This document shows, one piece after another, positions 35,181-43,921 of a stretch of 64,000 bases of DNA. Source of the stretch: Ancylobacter sp. Lp-2 (GTDB lineage Bacteria; Pseudomonadota; Alphaproteobacteria; Rhizobiales; Xanthobacteraceae); the NCBI RefSeq assembly GCF_020523795.1, contig NZ_JAJALI010000007.1:1-64000 (forward strand), written 5' to 3'. A model generated the notes under the pieces. It searched no databases, was not told where the DNA came from, and saw only the letters and a list, made by a program, of their open reading frames with translations. Positions within the stretch are counted from its first letter, which is position 1. The number at the start of each line of letters is the position of its first letter. Both the position numbers and the translations under genes were made by a program.

Positions 35181-35197
35181 ATTCCGTTTTCCGGAAT
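35181..35197. promoter_or_regulatory. candidate LysR box upstream of the hydrolase
   Basis: ATTCCG-TTTTC-CGGAAT is a perfect inverted repeat with T-N11-A spacing, in an AT-rich patch 105 bases upstream of the hydrolase start. The LysR gene at 35299-36195 ends just to its right and is the obvious candidate regulator. Confidence 0.55.
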
Positions 35198-35298
35198 GGT
35201 CGGTGCCGAGGATGTGGAGATCCGGCCGCCGCCCGTAATCTGAATGCCCTGAAGGCGGGCCGGGCCGGGCCACATTGGCACGCATACGGGAGCGGGCA

Positions 35299-36195
35299 TC
35301 AGCGGAACAGCGGGTTCTCGCGCAGGCGCTCGACCGCGAGGTCGACGAAGGTTCTCACCTTGGCTGGCGCGCGTCGGCCGGCCGCATGGACGACATGGAT
35401 CGGCAGGGCCTTCTCGTCATAATCGGACAGCACGGTTTGCAGCCGCCCCTCCGACAAGGCGGGGCCGATCTGGTAGGAGAGGATGCGGGTGAGCCCCCAT
35501 CCATCCTCCGCGGCGGTGATCGCGGCCTCGTTGGTGTTGCACAGAAGGCGGGGGCGAACGGTGACGCTGGTTTTGCTTTCCTCCCCGAAGTGCCATTCGA
35601 GGGATGCCCAGGCGGCGGTCGGCGCGATGATGCGATGATGCGCCAGGTCGGCCGGTACCTGCGGAATCCCATGTTTCTCGAAATAGGCAGGCGCGCCGCA
35701 GATCACCCGCTTGACCGACCCGACCCGGATGGCGCTGAGGCTCGAATCCGGAAGGTGCCCGATGCGGATCGCGACATCGATGCCTTCCTCGATGATGTTG
35801 ACGACCCGATCGACGAACAGGCTGCGTCCTGTCACCGAGGGGTAGCGGTCGAGATATTCGAGAAGAATGGGCAGCGCATACATCCGGCCGAACATCACCG
35901 AGCCGGTGACGATCAGCGTGCCGGTGGGATTGGCATGCGAGCCGGCGGCCGATGCCTCGGCATCCGCTATGTCGGCAAGGATGCGGCGGCAGTCGTCGAA
36001 ATAGCGGCTTCCCGCCTCCGTCATCTTCACCGACCGCGTCGTGCGGGCGAGGAGCCGGACACCGATCTGCTCTTCCAGGGTGGAAATGGCGCGGGTGACC
36101 GCAGGGGGGCTCATGTGCAACTGGCGGCCGGCCTCGGCGAAGCTTTCCGTCTCGGCAACCTTGACGAACACCCTCATCGCTTGCCAGCGATCCAT
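35299..36195 (-). CDS. LysR-family transcriptional regulator (CrgA/DmlR-like)
   Basis: A 298-residue LysR regulator starting MDRWQAMRVFVKVAETESF, the usual N-terminus of the YafC/DmlR group. The HTH has FAEAGRQLHMSPPAVTRAI. The ATG at 36193-36195 has GGAGGAG at correct spacing; a longer frame is rejected. It lies directly upstream of the alpha/beta hydrolase and PNPOx-like genes on the same strand and probably regulates them. Confidence 0.87.
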   Translation of the reverse strand: MDRWQAMRVFVKVAETESFAEAGRQLHMSPPAVTRAISTLEEQIGVRLLARTTRSVKMTEAGSRYFDDCRRILADIADAEASAAGSHANPTGTLIVTGSVMFGRMYALPILLEYLDRYPSVTGRSLFVDRVVNIIEEGIDVAIRIGHLPDSSLSAIRVGSVKRVICGAPAYFEKHGIPQVPADLAHHRIIAPTAAWASLEWHFGEESKTSVTVRPRLLCNTNEAAITAAEDGWGLTRILSYQIGPALSEGRLQTVLSDYDEKALPIHVVHAAGRRAPAKVRTFVDLAVERLRENPLFR

Positions 36196-36354
36196 CCCCA
36201 TCTCCTCCACCCGCATGCCGCTCCGCAGGCGGTGCGTGGTCATACCAGACGCCACGCGGTTCGCACGCCCGCGCCGTGCGTCGTTGTTTCTGAGCCCTGA
36301 TCTTTGGGGAGCCGATGTCAGGACCGGACCGTCGCCTCGACCGGATCCTGCCTC

Positions 36355-36383
36355 GCCCGTGTCTTGCTTTGCCCGTGTCTTGC
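36355..36383 (+). repeat. short direct repeat
   Basis: GCCCGTGTCTTGC occurs at 36355-36367 and 36371-36383, in the gap between the LysR and LuxR genes. No function apparent. Confidence 0.6.
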
Positions 36384-36416
36384 CTCGACTAGGTCTTGGG
36401 CGGGACGGGCCGGAGC

Positions 36417-37274
36417 TCAGCCTCCGTGGCGCCCGGCCCAGACATCCCCGCCGATCCTCCAGAGGGGCGGCCGGCGCTCGAAGGGCGGGAAGGTGTAGGC
36501 GATGACCGCGATGGCGAGACGCCCGTCGGCGCCGATCTTGGCGTGGATCGCCTTGACGTGGGCTTTTACGGTGTCGACCCCCACGCCGAGTATCGTCGCG
36601 ATGTCCTCGTTCGACTTGCCATTGGCAATCCAGGAGGCGACCTCCAACTGGCGGGGCGTCAATTCGGGAAAGGCGACGCGCAGCCGGTCGGCGGGAGTCA
36701 GTGCGGCGACGGTGCGCTGCTGGGCCTGCCGGTAGCTGCGCAGGACATGCGGACGGAAGGCTTCCAGCCGTTCGCGTTCCGCATTGCCGAAGGGCGGGCG
36801 CCCGATGACGCGGTGGCCGGCGATGGTCAGCACATAGTCTTCGTGTTGAATGACGATCGCCATCAGGTGCCGGGCGTTCGATGGCAGGAAAACCTCCCGC
36901 GCGATCGGCAGGGCAAGGAACTGTTCCTCGTCGAAGAAGTCCGATTCACGCAGCGCGCGTTCGCCGAAGAAGCCGGGATCGTAGCTCCAGAAGGGATGGC
37001 TGTGCATGTGGCGGGCATAGGCCGCTATTGCCTGCATCCGCCGCCCCGGGTCGTCCTCCACCGACATGATCGAGCGGAACTCGCCGCTGGTGTGATGGAA
37101 TTCCGAGTAGGTCGTCACCTCGCAATCGATCAGGCGCGCGACGCCGGCAAAAAGCGCCGCGGGGAGGCCGATCAGATCGGGTTCCGCTTCGTAGAGCGCG
37201 ACGATTTCCTGTGCCAAAGCCATGTCATGCGCGGCGTCACCCCTTGGGGTAATGGCGTGGTTCAGCATCGGCAT
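36417..37274 (-). CDS. LuxR-family transcriptional regulator
   Basis: A 285-residue regulator. The C-terminal LuxR HTH (residues about 205-250) has FPELTPRQLEVASWIANGKS and DTVKAHVKAIHAKIG. The N-terminal 200 residues are a sensor-like region of unknown ligand with no receiver Asp pattern, so it is not a response regulator. The neighbouring genes are a LysR regulator and a cyclase-family hydrolase. Target unknown. Confidence 0.83.
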   Translation of the reverse strand: MPMLNHAITPRGDAAHDMALAQEIVALYEAEPDLIGLPAALFAGVARLIDCEVTTYSEFHHTSGEFRSIMSVEDDPGRRMQAIAAYARHMHSHPFWSYDPGFFGERALRESDFFDEEQFLALPIAREVFLPSNARHLMAIVIQHEDYVLTIAGHRVIGRPPFGNAERERLEAFRPHVLRSYRQAQQRTVAALTPADRLRVAFPELTPRQLEVASWIANGKSNEDIATILGVGVDTVKAHVKAIHAKIGADGRLAIAVIAYTFPPFERRPPLWRIGGDVWAGRHGG

Positions 37275-37462
37275 CGCATCATCAACCTGTCGGCATGCGG
37301 GCGTCGTAGACCGGCATGCTAGGCCAGGATAAGGGCGTGCGCGACCGAATTTCCGTGCCGGCCAATATGCCGGCGGCGGCTGTCGCGAGCCATGGGCGAG
37401 GGAGCGGGCGAGCCGCTATCCCTCGCCTGGCACGAAGGCGACATAAGCGGCGCCGGGCCGCT

Positions 37463-38452
37463 TCAGCGTATCGCGATGGGATTGATGGCCGAGCCCACGG
37501 CCCCCGTGATCGGCAGCGCCGGCGCGATGAACATGAAATCGTAGGTGGCGTCCGCCGCGCAATCCTTGGCAAGCTCGTCGAGCTTGAAGATCTCGCCCAT
37601 CGTCAGGCCCATGATCGGAATGCAGATCCAGTGCCAGGGCTGGTTCGCCTCGTCGGTCTCGTTCGGCCGAACCTCGACGCCCCATGTATCGGTGGCAACC
37701 GCGGCCACCTGCTTTTCCTGCAGCCAGTCGAGCGTCTCGAAGGCGAGGCCGGGAGCGTCGCCGCCGGGATAGCCATCCCAGCTGCCCGCCGCCCATTTCG
37801 CTTCCATGTGGCCGGTACGGATCAGCAGATAGTCGCCCTTTCGAACCTCGACGCCCTGGGCCTTGGCGCAGGCGCTCAATATCTCGTTGGTGATCGCGAA
37901 GCCGTCTTCCAGCCAGTCGACGCCGAGATGGCGGGCGATGTCGAGCAGCACGCCGCGGCCGACCATCTTTTCCTTGGTCTTCTCGATCCCGCATTTCGCC
38001 GCGCCGAAGGACGACACCTCGCGGCAATCATACCCGTTCCACATGTAGTTGTTGTAGAAGATGTGGCCGAGGCCGTCCCAGTGCGTTGCCGCCTGGAGCG
38101 GCAGCAGGACGAGATCGTCGGCGGAGCGGATGCCGCGCTTGTCGAGCACGCCGGAATAGGCGTCGGTGCCGGTGCGCAGCATGGTGTGGACGGGGTTGAA
38201 GCGCCCCACCGGCGGGAACTTGGTCTTGCCGCCCTGCGGACCGTTATTGTCCAGATTGATCGCCAGCGAAAAGATCTTTCCTTTCCGCACTAGGCTGGCG
38301 GCGAAAATGACATCGGCCGCGCTCGTGTAGTTTAGCGTGCCGATCTCGTCGTTTTCTCCCCATTTATTCCAGTTCTTCAAACGGTCGGCGGCGTCTCGGA
38401 TGTCATTCATCGTCAGATGCGTCTGGCTCTTCTGAACGGCATTTGCTGTCAT
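37463..38452 (-). CDS. cyclase family protein (kynurenine formamidase-like metal hydrolase)
   Basis: A 329-residue member of the cyclase family (PF04199), which includes kynurenine formamidase and isatin hydrolase. The metal-binding signature appears as ATHWDGLGHIFY (HxGTHxD variant), with further ligands in the RTGHME segment. An AGAGGAAA site precedes the ATG. It diverges from the BKACE gene, and the shared promoter region contains a CAAACGTTTG palindrome. Predicted to hydrolyse an amide, lactam or lactone. Substrate unknown. Confidence 0.83.
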   Translation of the reverse strand: MTANAVQKSQTHLTMNDIRDAADRLKNWNKWGENDEIGTLNYTSAADVIFAASLVRKGKIFSLAINLDNNGPQGGKTKFPPVGRFNPVHTMLRTGTDAYSGVLDKRGIRSADDLVLLPLQAATHWDGLGHIFYNNYMWNGYDCREVSSFGAAKCGIEKTKEKMVGRGVLLDIARHLGVDWLEDGFAITNEILSACAKAQGVEVRKGDYLLIRTGHMEAKWAAGSWDGYPGGDAPGLAFETLDWLQEKQVAAVATDTWGVEVRPNETDEANQPWHWICIPIMGLTMGEIFKLDELAKDCAADATYDFMFIAPALPITGAVGSAINPIAIR

Positions 38453-38533
38453 CTGGCTTTCCTCTCAAGCGTCAGTTGCTCGGCGCGCGGCCCAGCAAGC
38501 CATCGAAACCGTATCTGATCAGATTGACTAAAT

Positions 38534-38543
38534 CAAACGTTTG
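38534..38543. promoter_or_regulatory. palindrome in the cyclase/BKACE divergent promoter
   Basis: CAAACGTTTG, a perfect 10-bp palindrome in the AT-rich stretch between the divergent genes. Possible operator. Confidence 0.4.
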
Positions 38544-38628
38544 TTTCTATCTAGTGCTTCAGCGAGCCGTGGCGCGAGGGTGCGTCCTCGGGGGCGATTT
38601 TTTTGCGAGAATAGGGAGTGCGCCTGCA

Positions 38629-39504
38629 ATGACGACCAAGAAGATCATAAGTGTCGCCGTCACCGGGAACCAGACGACGCTGAAGCAACATCCCGGTCTT
38701 CCGTGCACTCCCAAGCAGATCGCCGATGCGTGCATCGAATCCGCCAAGGCGGGCGCGGCGATCGCCCATATTCATGTGCGTTACGAGGATGGCCGCCCCA
38801 GCATGGAGCTGGATCATTATCGGGAGGTCGTTGACCGCATCCGCTCCTCCTCGACCGATGTGCTGATCAATCTCACCACCGGGCCGGGGCAGCGCTTCGT
38901 ACCCAGTGCGGACGAGCCGAGCGTGGCCGCCCCCGGCACGACGCTGATGCATCCGCTGCGGCGGGTCGAGCACATCCTCGCGCTCAAGCCCGACATCTGC
39001 AGCCTCGATCTCAACACCATGTGGTCGGGCTCGGCCGTGGTGATCAACACGCCGACCAATGTGAAGATCATGGCGGAGGCGATCTATGAGGCGGGCACCA
39101 AGCCGGAACTCGAGGTGTTCGACAGCGGCGACATCAATCTCGCCCTGGCGCTCCTGAAGGAAGGCGTGCTGAAAAGCCCCCCGCTGTTCCAGATCGTCAC
39201 CGGCATTCAATACGGCTTCGCCGGAACGCCGGAATCGTTGTTCTATGCCCGTTCGCTCCTGCCGCCGGATGCGCAATGGGCCGCATTCGGCATCGGGCGC
39301 ATGGCCTTTCCGATGGTCGCGCAAGCCTATCTGCTGGGCGGCCATGTCCGCGTCGGGCTGGAGGATGCGGTCAACATCCGCAAGGGGCAGCTTGCCGCGA
39401 GCAACGCGCAGATGGTGGAAAAGGCCGCCCGCATTCTCGACGATCTCGGTGCCGAGATCGCGAGCGTGGACGAGGCCCGGGCTATTCTCGGGCTGAAGAA
39501 GTAA
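38629..39504 (+). CDS. BKACE family 3-keto-5-aminohexanoate cleavage-type enzyme
   Basis: A 291-residue member of the beta-keto acid cleavage enzyme family (DUF849). These Zn enzymes condense a beta-keto acid with acetyl-CoA to give acetoacetate and a new acyl-CoA. Signatures are IISVAVTGNQTT, AAIAHIHVRYEDGRPS with the two Zn His, NLTTGPGQRF, and FDSGDINLAL with the Glu-Val-Phe-Asp segment. The ATG at 38629 follows AGGGAG. The upstream cyclase-type hydrolase could generate its substrate. The exact beta-keto acid is unknown. Confidence 0.87.
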   Translation: MTTKKIISVAVTGNQTTLKQHPGLPCTPKQIADACIESAKAGAAIAHIHVRYEDGRPSMELDHYREVVDRIRSSSTDVLINLTTGPGQRFVPSADEPSVAAPGTTLMHPLRRVEHILALKPDICSLDLNTMWSGSAVVINTPTNVKIMAEAIYEAGTKPELEVFDSGDINLALALLKEGVLKSPPLFQIVTGIQYGFAGTPESLFYARSLLPPDAQWAAFGIGRMAFPMVAQAYLLGGHVRVGLEDAVNIRKGQLAASNAQMVEKAARILDDLGAEIASVDEARAILGLKK

Positions 39505-39806
39505 ACACGTCGCCGGCATCGGCATCGGGTCGATGGCCCGATGCCGATGGCTTCCGGGCGGATGCGCCTCACGGAGTGATCGTGGGCGGCACGGGCACCC
39601 ACCGCGCCGCCGGGTTTGTCGCGGGCGAGCGGGCGTCAGGCAGACGCTGCGCGGCCGCTGCCTGCGCGATGGGCGGTCGCGGTCGCCCTGCGCGGCGATC
39701 GACGGCGTCGGCCTGCCTGCGTCGAAGGGGGATACGCCGCGGGCTCCCTTTCCTCCGTGGCCTCCAGCGCTCCAGCACGGCTTGATCCGGCTGGCGTGCG
39801 GGAGTG
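39505..39806. other. intergenic region between convergent BKACE and MFS genes
   Basis: About 302 bases. Contains a strong hairpin just after the BKACE stop (39517-39549) and nothing else recognisable. Confidence 0.5.
39517..39549 (+). terminator. putative terminator after the BKACE gene
   Basis: Perfect 13-bp stem CATCGGCATCGGG/CCCGATGCCGATG with a 7-base loop, 12 bases downstream of the stop. It lacks a T-run. Confidence 0.5.
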
Positions 39807-41045
39807 TCAGGAGGGATCGTTTCTGAGCCGTTCGGCGAGTGAGGTCTTCAGCATGGCGATGCTGAACACGAAGATGATCGCTCCCGCCATCAGCACCGCC
39901 AACTGAACCCCCACGAAGCCGGCGAGCGCCGCTGACGCGGCTGCCCCGAGTTGCACCAGGCCTCGGTTGACCAGCAGGATCGACATCACCCTGCCGCGCA
40001 TGGAATTGGGCACCCGCATTTGCAGAATGGTGTTGTTCGATGCGTTGTAGGCGATCTGCATGGCGCCGACGCCAAGCAGGAGGAAAGGCGCGATCCCGGC
40101 GGTGGAATTGACGGCGAACAGGCACAGCAGCGCGCCGAAGGCGATGAGGAAGCCCAGCATGGCGCGCCCGGACGCGGCGAGCCTCGGCGTCGCCGCAAGG
40201 ACGAGAGCGCCGAGCACCGAGCCGATCGCGGCGCTGGCGGTCAATAACCCCAATCCTTCCGGCCCGACGTCGAAAACCGTGTAGGCGAACAGGGCGAGCA
40301 AGGTGAGATAGGGTTGGCCGAAGAAGGTGGGCACCAGTGCGATGAGCACGAGCAGCAGGATGGCCCTGTCCTCCCGAACATAGGTCACCCCCTCGACGAT
40401 GCTCTGATGCAGCGAGCGATCCGGCACCTTCTGGGGCACTGAGGGGAACTGCATGGCGGCGAGCGTCCAGAGCACGACGATGAAGCTGAAGCCATTGAGA
40501 AGGAAGCAGGCTCCCGTGCCCAGCCAGGCGATGATGAGGCCCGCTATCGCCGGCCCGATGATCTTGGTGACGTTGATCGTCAGGGAGTTCAGCGCCACCG
40601 CATTCGGCAGATCATGAGCCGGCACAAGTTCGGGAATCAGCGAGTGCCGGGCCGGAAGGTTTACCGAAATCACGATGCCGCGCGCCGTGGCGACAAGAAG
40701 GATCGCCGCGATGGAGGCCGCGTCGGCAAAGACCAGCCCGCTGAGAATGAATGCCAGCACCATGGCGGAGCTCTGCGTCACCATCATCAGGCGCCGGCGT
40801 TCCACCCGGTCGGCGAGCGCGCCGCCGACCAGAGTGAACACCAGGATCGGGACGCCGCGGCACAGATTGACCAGAGCGAGATCGAACGGGGACCCGCTCG
40901 AACTGACGACGAGCCAGTTGAGGGCGATCTGGTCCATCCAGTCTCCGGTGTGGGAAAGCAGCGTGCCCGACCACAGGAGGCGATAATTTCGATGCGACAG
41001 CGCCGAAAAAGTACGCCTGAACCAGCGTACCGCAAGCGACTTCAC
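39807..41045 (-). CDS. MFS transporter, EntS/MFS_3-like exporter
   Basis: A 412-residue permease with about 12 membrane segments. The N-terminal SHRNYRLLWSGTLLSHTGDW and LADRVERRRLMM are typical of the MFS_3/EntS group, usually exporters of siderophores or small drugs. A GTG start at 41045 has GAGG upstream. It diverges from another MFS gene across a 483-base region holding two candidate GntR operators. Confidence 0.83.
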   Translation of the reverse strand: MKSLAVRWFRRTFSALSHRNYRLLWSGTLLSHTGDWMDQIALNWLVVSSSGSPFDLALVNLCRGVPILVFTLVGGALADRVERRRLMMVTQSSAMVLAFILSGLVFADAASIAAILLVATARGIVISVNLPARHSLIPELVPAHDLPNAVALNSLTINVTKIIGPAIAGLIIAWLGTGACFLLNGFSFIVVLWTLAAMQFPSVPQKVPDRSLHQSIVEGVTYVREDRAILLLVLIALVPTFFGQPYLTLLALFAYTVFDVGPEGLGLLTASAAIGSVLGALVLAATPRLAASGRAMLGFLIAFGALLCLFAVNSTAGIAPFLLLGVGAMQIAYNASNNTILQMRVPNSMRGRVMSILLVNRGLVQLGAAASAALAGFVGVQLAVLMAGAIIFVFSIAMLKTSLAERLRNDPS

Positions 41046-41257
41046 GGCACCTACCTCTTCATTGACAACTGGGCACCGTGGACCGCTTCGGTGCCCAGCA
41101 ACACCGGACGACCGCCCCGGACCCTGGAAACGAAGCCGGCATCAGCATACCATCCATGCCTGAGGGAAGGGGCGGCAAACGGAAGCGGATTGGAGCGGCT
41201 CACGCTGCCGGGGACGACGCGGCGCGCCAGCACGGCGAACCGAGGAAAACTAGCATA

Positions 41258-41271
41258 GTTGTCTGGACTTT
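41258..41271. promoter_or_regulatory. candidate GntR/UTRA operator, copy a
   Basis: GTTGTCTGGACTTT, core GTCTGGAC at 41261-41268. Matches the recurrent GT-N4-AC palindrome of this region. Confidence 0.5.
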
Positions 41272-41446
41272 CAATCATAAGCATCGCCGGATCGACCGTC
41301 TGCATGGCGGCAGGTCCGAGTCTCCGCTCGAACATGCATGGAGGAGCCAGGCCGTGCTTTTCCGGGAAGTGATCCACGGGGAGGCCGGATGTTTCGCCCC
41401 ATGCCATGCGTGGCGAACGTCCTGGGTGAGGGTTCATTCGACGCTG

Positions 41447-41461
41447 CATTTGTCTGGACCT
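41447..41461. promoter_or_regulatory. candidate GntR/UTRA operator, copy b
   Basis: CATTTGTCTGGACCT, core GTCTGGAC at 41452-41459, about 70 bases upstream of the MFS gene at 41529. Confidence 0.55.
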
Positions 41462-41528
41462 TATCGTGCGGCCTTGCTACGCTGCCTGGCGTCGTCGCCC
41501 TAGGCGCCCTTACCAGTCAGAATCGCGC

Positions 41529-42791
41529 ATGCTCAAGCCTCCGGAACCGCGCCCGACTCATCTGCGCATGCTTCTTCCCATCGTTCCGTGTATCGCCGGC
41601 TATTTTTTCTCGTATTTCCTGAGAAACGCCAATCTTGCCACGGCGGACGGCATCAGCGCGTCCCTGTCGCTGTCGACTTCGGTAATGGGTCTGCTCACCG
41701 CGGCCTATTTCTTCGCGGCGACCTTCATCATCCTGCCGCTCGGCTTTTTTCTCGATCGCTACGGTCCGCGTATCCTGCTGACGGCCGAATTTCTGTTGTC
41801 GGGAACCGGGGCGCTGTTTTTCTCCCGTGGCGAGACGCTGTTCGAACTCATCGTCTGGCGCGCGGTCATGGGAGTCGGCATGTCCGGCGCGCTCATCACC
41901 GGCGTGACCGTCGTGGCGATGACCGTCCCTCCGCATCGGCGCGCCACCTGGAACGGCATCATCCTGGCCGGTGGCGGCCTCGGCATCATTGCCTCCGGCG
42001 CGCCCACGGTCGGCTTCGTCGCCGAATGGGGATGGCGTCCGCTGTTCCTGCTGGCCGGCATGGCGTGCCTGCTGATGGCTTGCGTTGCCCTGGCGCTGCT
42101 CCCGCGGCACGCGGCATCCCCCGTCCATCTGCGCCGGCGGAAACTGAGCGACCTGAAGGACGTCTATCGCAGTCCGTTGTTTCGAAGGCTGGCGCCTCTC
42201 TGCTCGCTCACCCTTGCCTGCTTCTTCTCCCTTTCGGGCCTGTGGGCGATCCCGATCATGCGCGACGTCGGAGGCCTGAGCCCGGCGGAGATCTCGCCCC
42301 TCGTTTTCGCCTATTCGGTCGCCTCCTTCGTCGGCCTGCTGCTGGCGGGCTCGCTCAGCGACTATCTGCAGCGGCGCGGCGCTTCCGACCAGGCGGTGGT
42401 CGTGACTCTCGCGACGCTGCTGATAGCGAGCCAGGCCCTGCTGGCGCTCGGATGGGGAGCCGGTTCCTATCCGCTCTGGATCGTCATCGGCTCGCTGGGC
42501 AATATCGGCACGCTGATCTATCCGATACTGACGCGCCACTTCGATGCGTCGCTGCTGGGCCGGGCCTTCAGCGCGTTCAGCCTGTTCAACTTCATAGGAA
42601 CCTTCACGATCCAGTCGTCATTCGGCATCGTGGTGGAGTTCGGGCAGCGCGCGATGGGAGGCGATGATGCCACCCAGCCCTATCGTCTCGCCCTCAGCGC
42701 CATGGTGGCGCTGCAACTGGGCGCTTTGCTCTGGTATCACCTCCGACGGCCGCCGGCTGCGACCCGAGGGGAGGGGGAGGCCCGCGCCTAG
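41529..42791 (+). CDS. MFS transporter (oxalate/NNP-like or general substrate MFS)
   Basis: A 420-residue permease. Signatures include IAGYFFSYFLRNANLATADG, GFFLDRYGPRILL and the later GLWAIPIMRDVGGLS. About 12 membrane segments. The ATG at 41529 is taken; the longer frame lacks membrane-protein character. Its stop codon and that of the converging enolase superfamily gene share a CTAG at 42788-42791. A candidate GntR operator lies upstream, so the carrier may belong to that regulon. Substrate unknown. Confidence 0.83.
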   Translation: MLKPPEPRPTHLRMLLPIVPCIAGYFFSYFLRNANLATADGISASLSLSTSVMGLLTAAYFFAATFIILPLGFFLDRYGPRILLTAEFLLSGTGALFFSRGETLFELIVWRAVMGVGMSGALITGVTVVAMTVPPHRRATWNGIILAGGGLGIIASGAPTVGFVAEWGWRPLFLLAGMACLLMACVALALLPRHAASPVHLRRRKLSDLKDVYRSPLFRRLAPLCSLTLACFFSLSGLWAIPIMRDVGGLSPAEISPLVFAYSVASFVGLLLAGSLSDYLQRRGASDQAVVVTLATLLIASQALLALGWGAGSYPLWIVIGSLGNIGTLIYPILTRHFDASLLGRAFSAFSLFNFIGTFTIQSSFGIVVEFGQRAMGGDDATQPYRLALSAMVALQLGALLWYHLRRPPAATRGEGEARA

Positions 42792-43897
42792 AGCCGGAGC
42801 ACGAAGCGCGACAGGGCGTCCTCATCGACCGTGACGCCCAATCCCGGCCGGTCGAAGGGCTCGATATGGCCGTCGACGATCGCGATCGGCTCGATGCAGG
42901 GATCGCTGGCCAAATATTGGTTGGTGACGCTGACGTCCCAGTCGATCTGTGGCAGTCCTACCGCCAGATGCGCGATGGCCGCCGCGGCGATGGAGGTTTC
43001 CGCGGTCTTGCAGGCCAGGTTGATGTGCATGCCGAGAGCTGCCGTCCGTAACCCGGCCTCCACGGTCTGTCCGATACCGCCCAGCTTGATCGTCTTCAGG
43101 CTCACGCCGCGCGCGGCGCCGGCCTGGTGGTGACGCTCGATGTCGTCCAGCGAATGGATGCCTTCGTCGGCGCCGATGGGAATCGACGCTTCGAGAGCGG
43201 TGGCGCGCATGGCGGCAAGATCGCCGGCGCTTACCGGCTGCTCGAAGAAATCGATGCCCGCGCCGGCGGCTCCGCGTGCGAAGGCGAGCGCCTCGTCCCG
43301 CGCGTAGCCCTGATTGGCATCCGCCGAGATCCGGATGCTGCGTCCGAGCTCGGCGCGGACATCGGCGCAACGGGCGAGGTCCCGCGGGACACGATCCTGC
43401 GTGCCCGCGCCAACCTTGACCTTGAAGGCGATGAAGCCGTCATCCGCCTTGCGGCGTGCTTGCGCGGGCTCTTCGTCGACGGGCCCGCCGAGCATATAGA
43501 GGATCGGCGCCTTCCGCCGCGCCCGGGTGCCGAGAAAGGCGTAGAGAGGCAGTCCGGCGGCCTGTGCCGCGAGGTCGTGCAGCGCCATGTCGAGCGCCGA
43601 CTTCGCGCCATTATTGCCGTAGATCCAGCTCTCGAGCCGCCGCGAAAAGGCATCGATCTCCTCGATCTCCGCCCCCTCGACGCGCGACTTCACGAAATCC
43701 AGCGCCGCCACCATGCCCGGCAGCGTCTCCCCCGTCATGGTGGGGGCGGACGCGGCTTCGCCCCAGCCGATCCGGCCCTGATCGTCTTCCAGGCGCACCA
43801 GGACGTTCTCGGCATGGGTGATGACGATGCCGGCCATCTTGAGAGGCTCGCGCATCGGCATCTGGACGGGAAGCACGGTCATGGTGACGAGGCGCAT
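42788..43897 (-). CDS. muconate cycloisomerase/dipeptide epimerase-like enolase superfamily enzyme
   Basis: A 369-residue MLE-subgroup protein. Catalytic Lys pair 1 is in AFKVKVG, metal ligands are in SADANQGY, FFEQPV and GADEGIHS, and the second catalytic Lys is in SLKTIKLGGIG. Unlike the enzyme at 140-1279, this one keeps the two-lysine arrangement of muconate lactonising enzymes, o-succinylbenzoate synthases and dipeptide epimerases. It is downstream of the GntR gene on the same strand (24-base gap) and probably cotranscribed. Substrate likely a cyclic acid or lactone of the adjacent acyl-CoA pathway, by inference. Confidence 0.85.
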   Translation of the reverse strand: MRLVTMTVLPVQMPMREPLKMAGIVITHAENVLVRLEDDQGRIGWGEAASAPTMTGETLPGMVAALDFVKSRVEGAEIEEIDAFSRRLESWIYGNNGAKSALDMALHDLAAQAAGLPLYAFLGTRARRKAPILYMLGGPVDEEPAQARRKADDGFIAFKVKVGAGTQDRVPRDLARCADVRAELGRSIRISADANQGYARDEALAFARGAAGAGIDFFEQPVSAGDLAAMRATALEASIPIGADEGIHSLDDIERHHQAGAARGVSLKTIKLGGIGQTVEAGLRTAALGMHINLACKTAETSIAAAAIAHLAVGLPQIDWDVSVTNQYLASDPCIEPIAIVDGHIEPFDRPGLGVTVDEDALSRFVLRL

Positions 43898-43921
43898 GGT
43901 GTCGATCCAGGCGATGGCCGG

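Larger units (their letters stand above)
41046..41528. other. intergenic region between two divergent MFS genes
   Basis: 483 bases. A minus-strand open frame here has no recognisable family and no good ribosome site, so no gene is called. The region carries two copies of the GT-N4-AC motif (41258-41271 and 41447-41461) and may contain decayed coding DNA. Confidence 0.5.

Noticed and set aside
36355..36383. CRISPR-like array from the short direct repeats
   Set aside because: Only two 13-base units with a three-base spacer; no array structure and no cas genes in the window.
41051..41449. 132-codon minus-strand frame in the gap between the MFS genes
   Set aside because: No family or ribosome site; it crosses a candidate operator.
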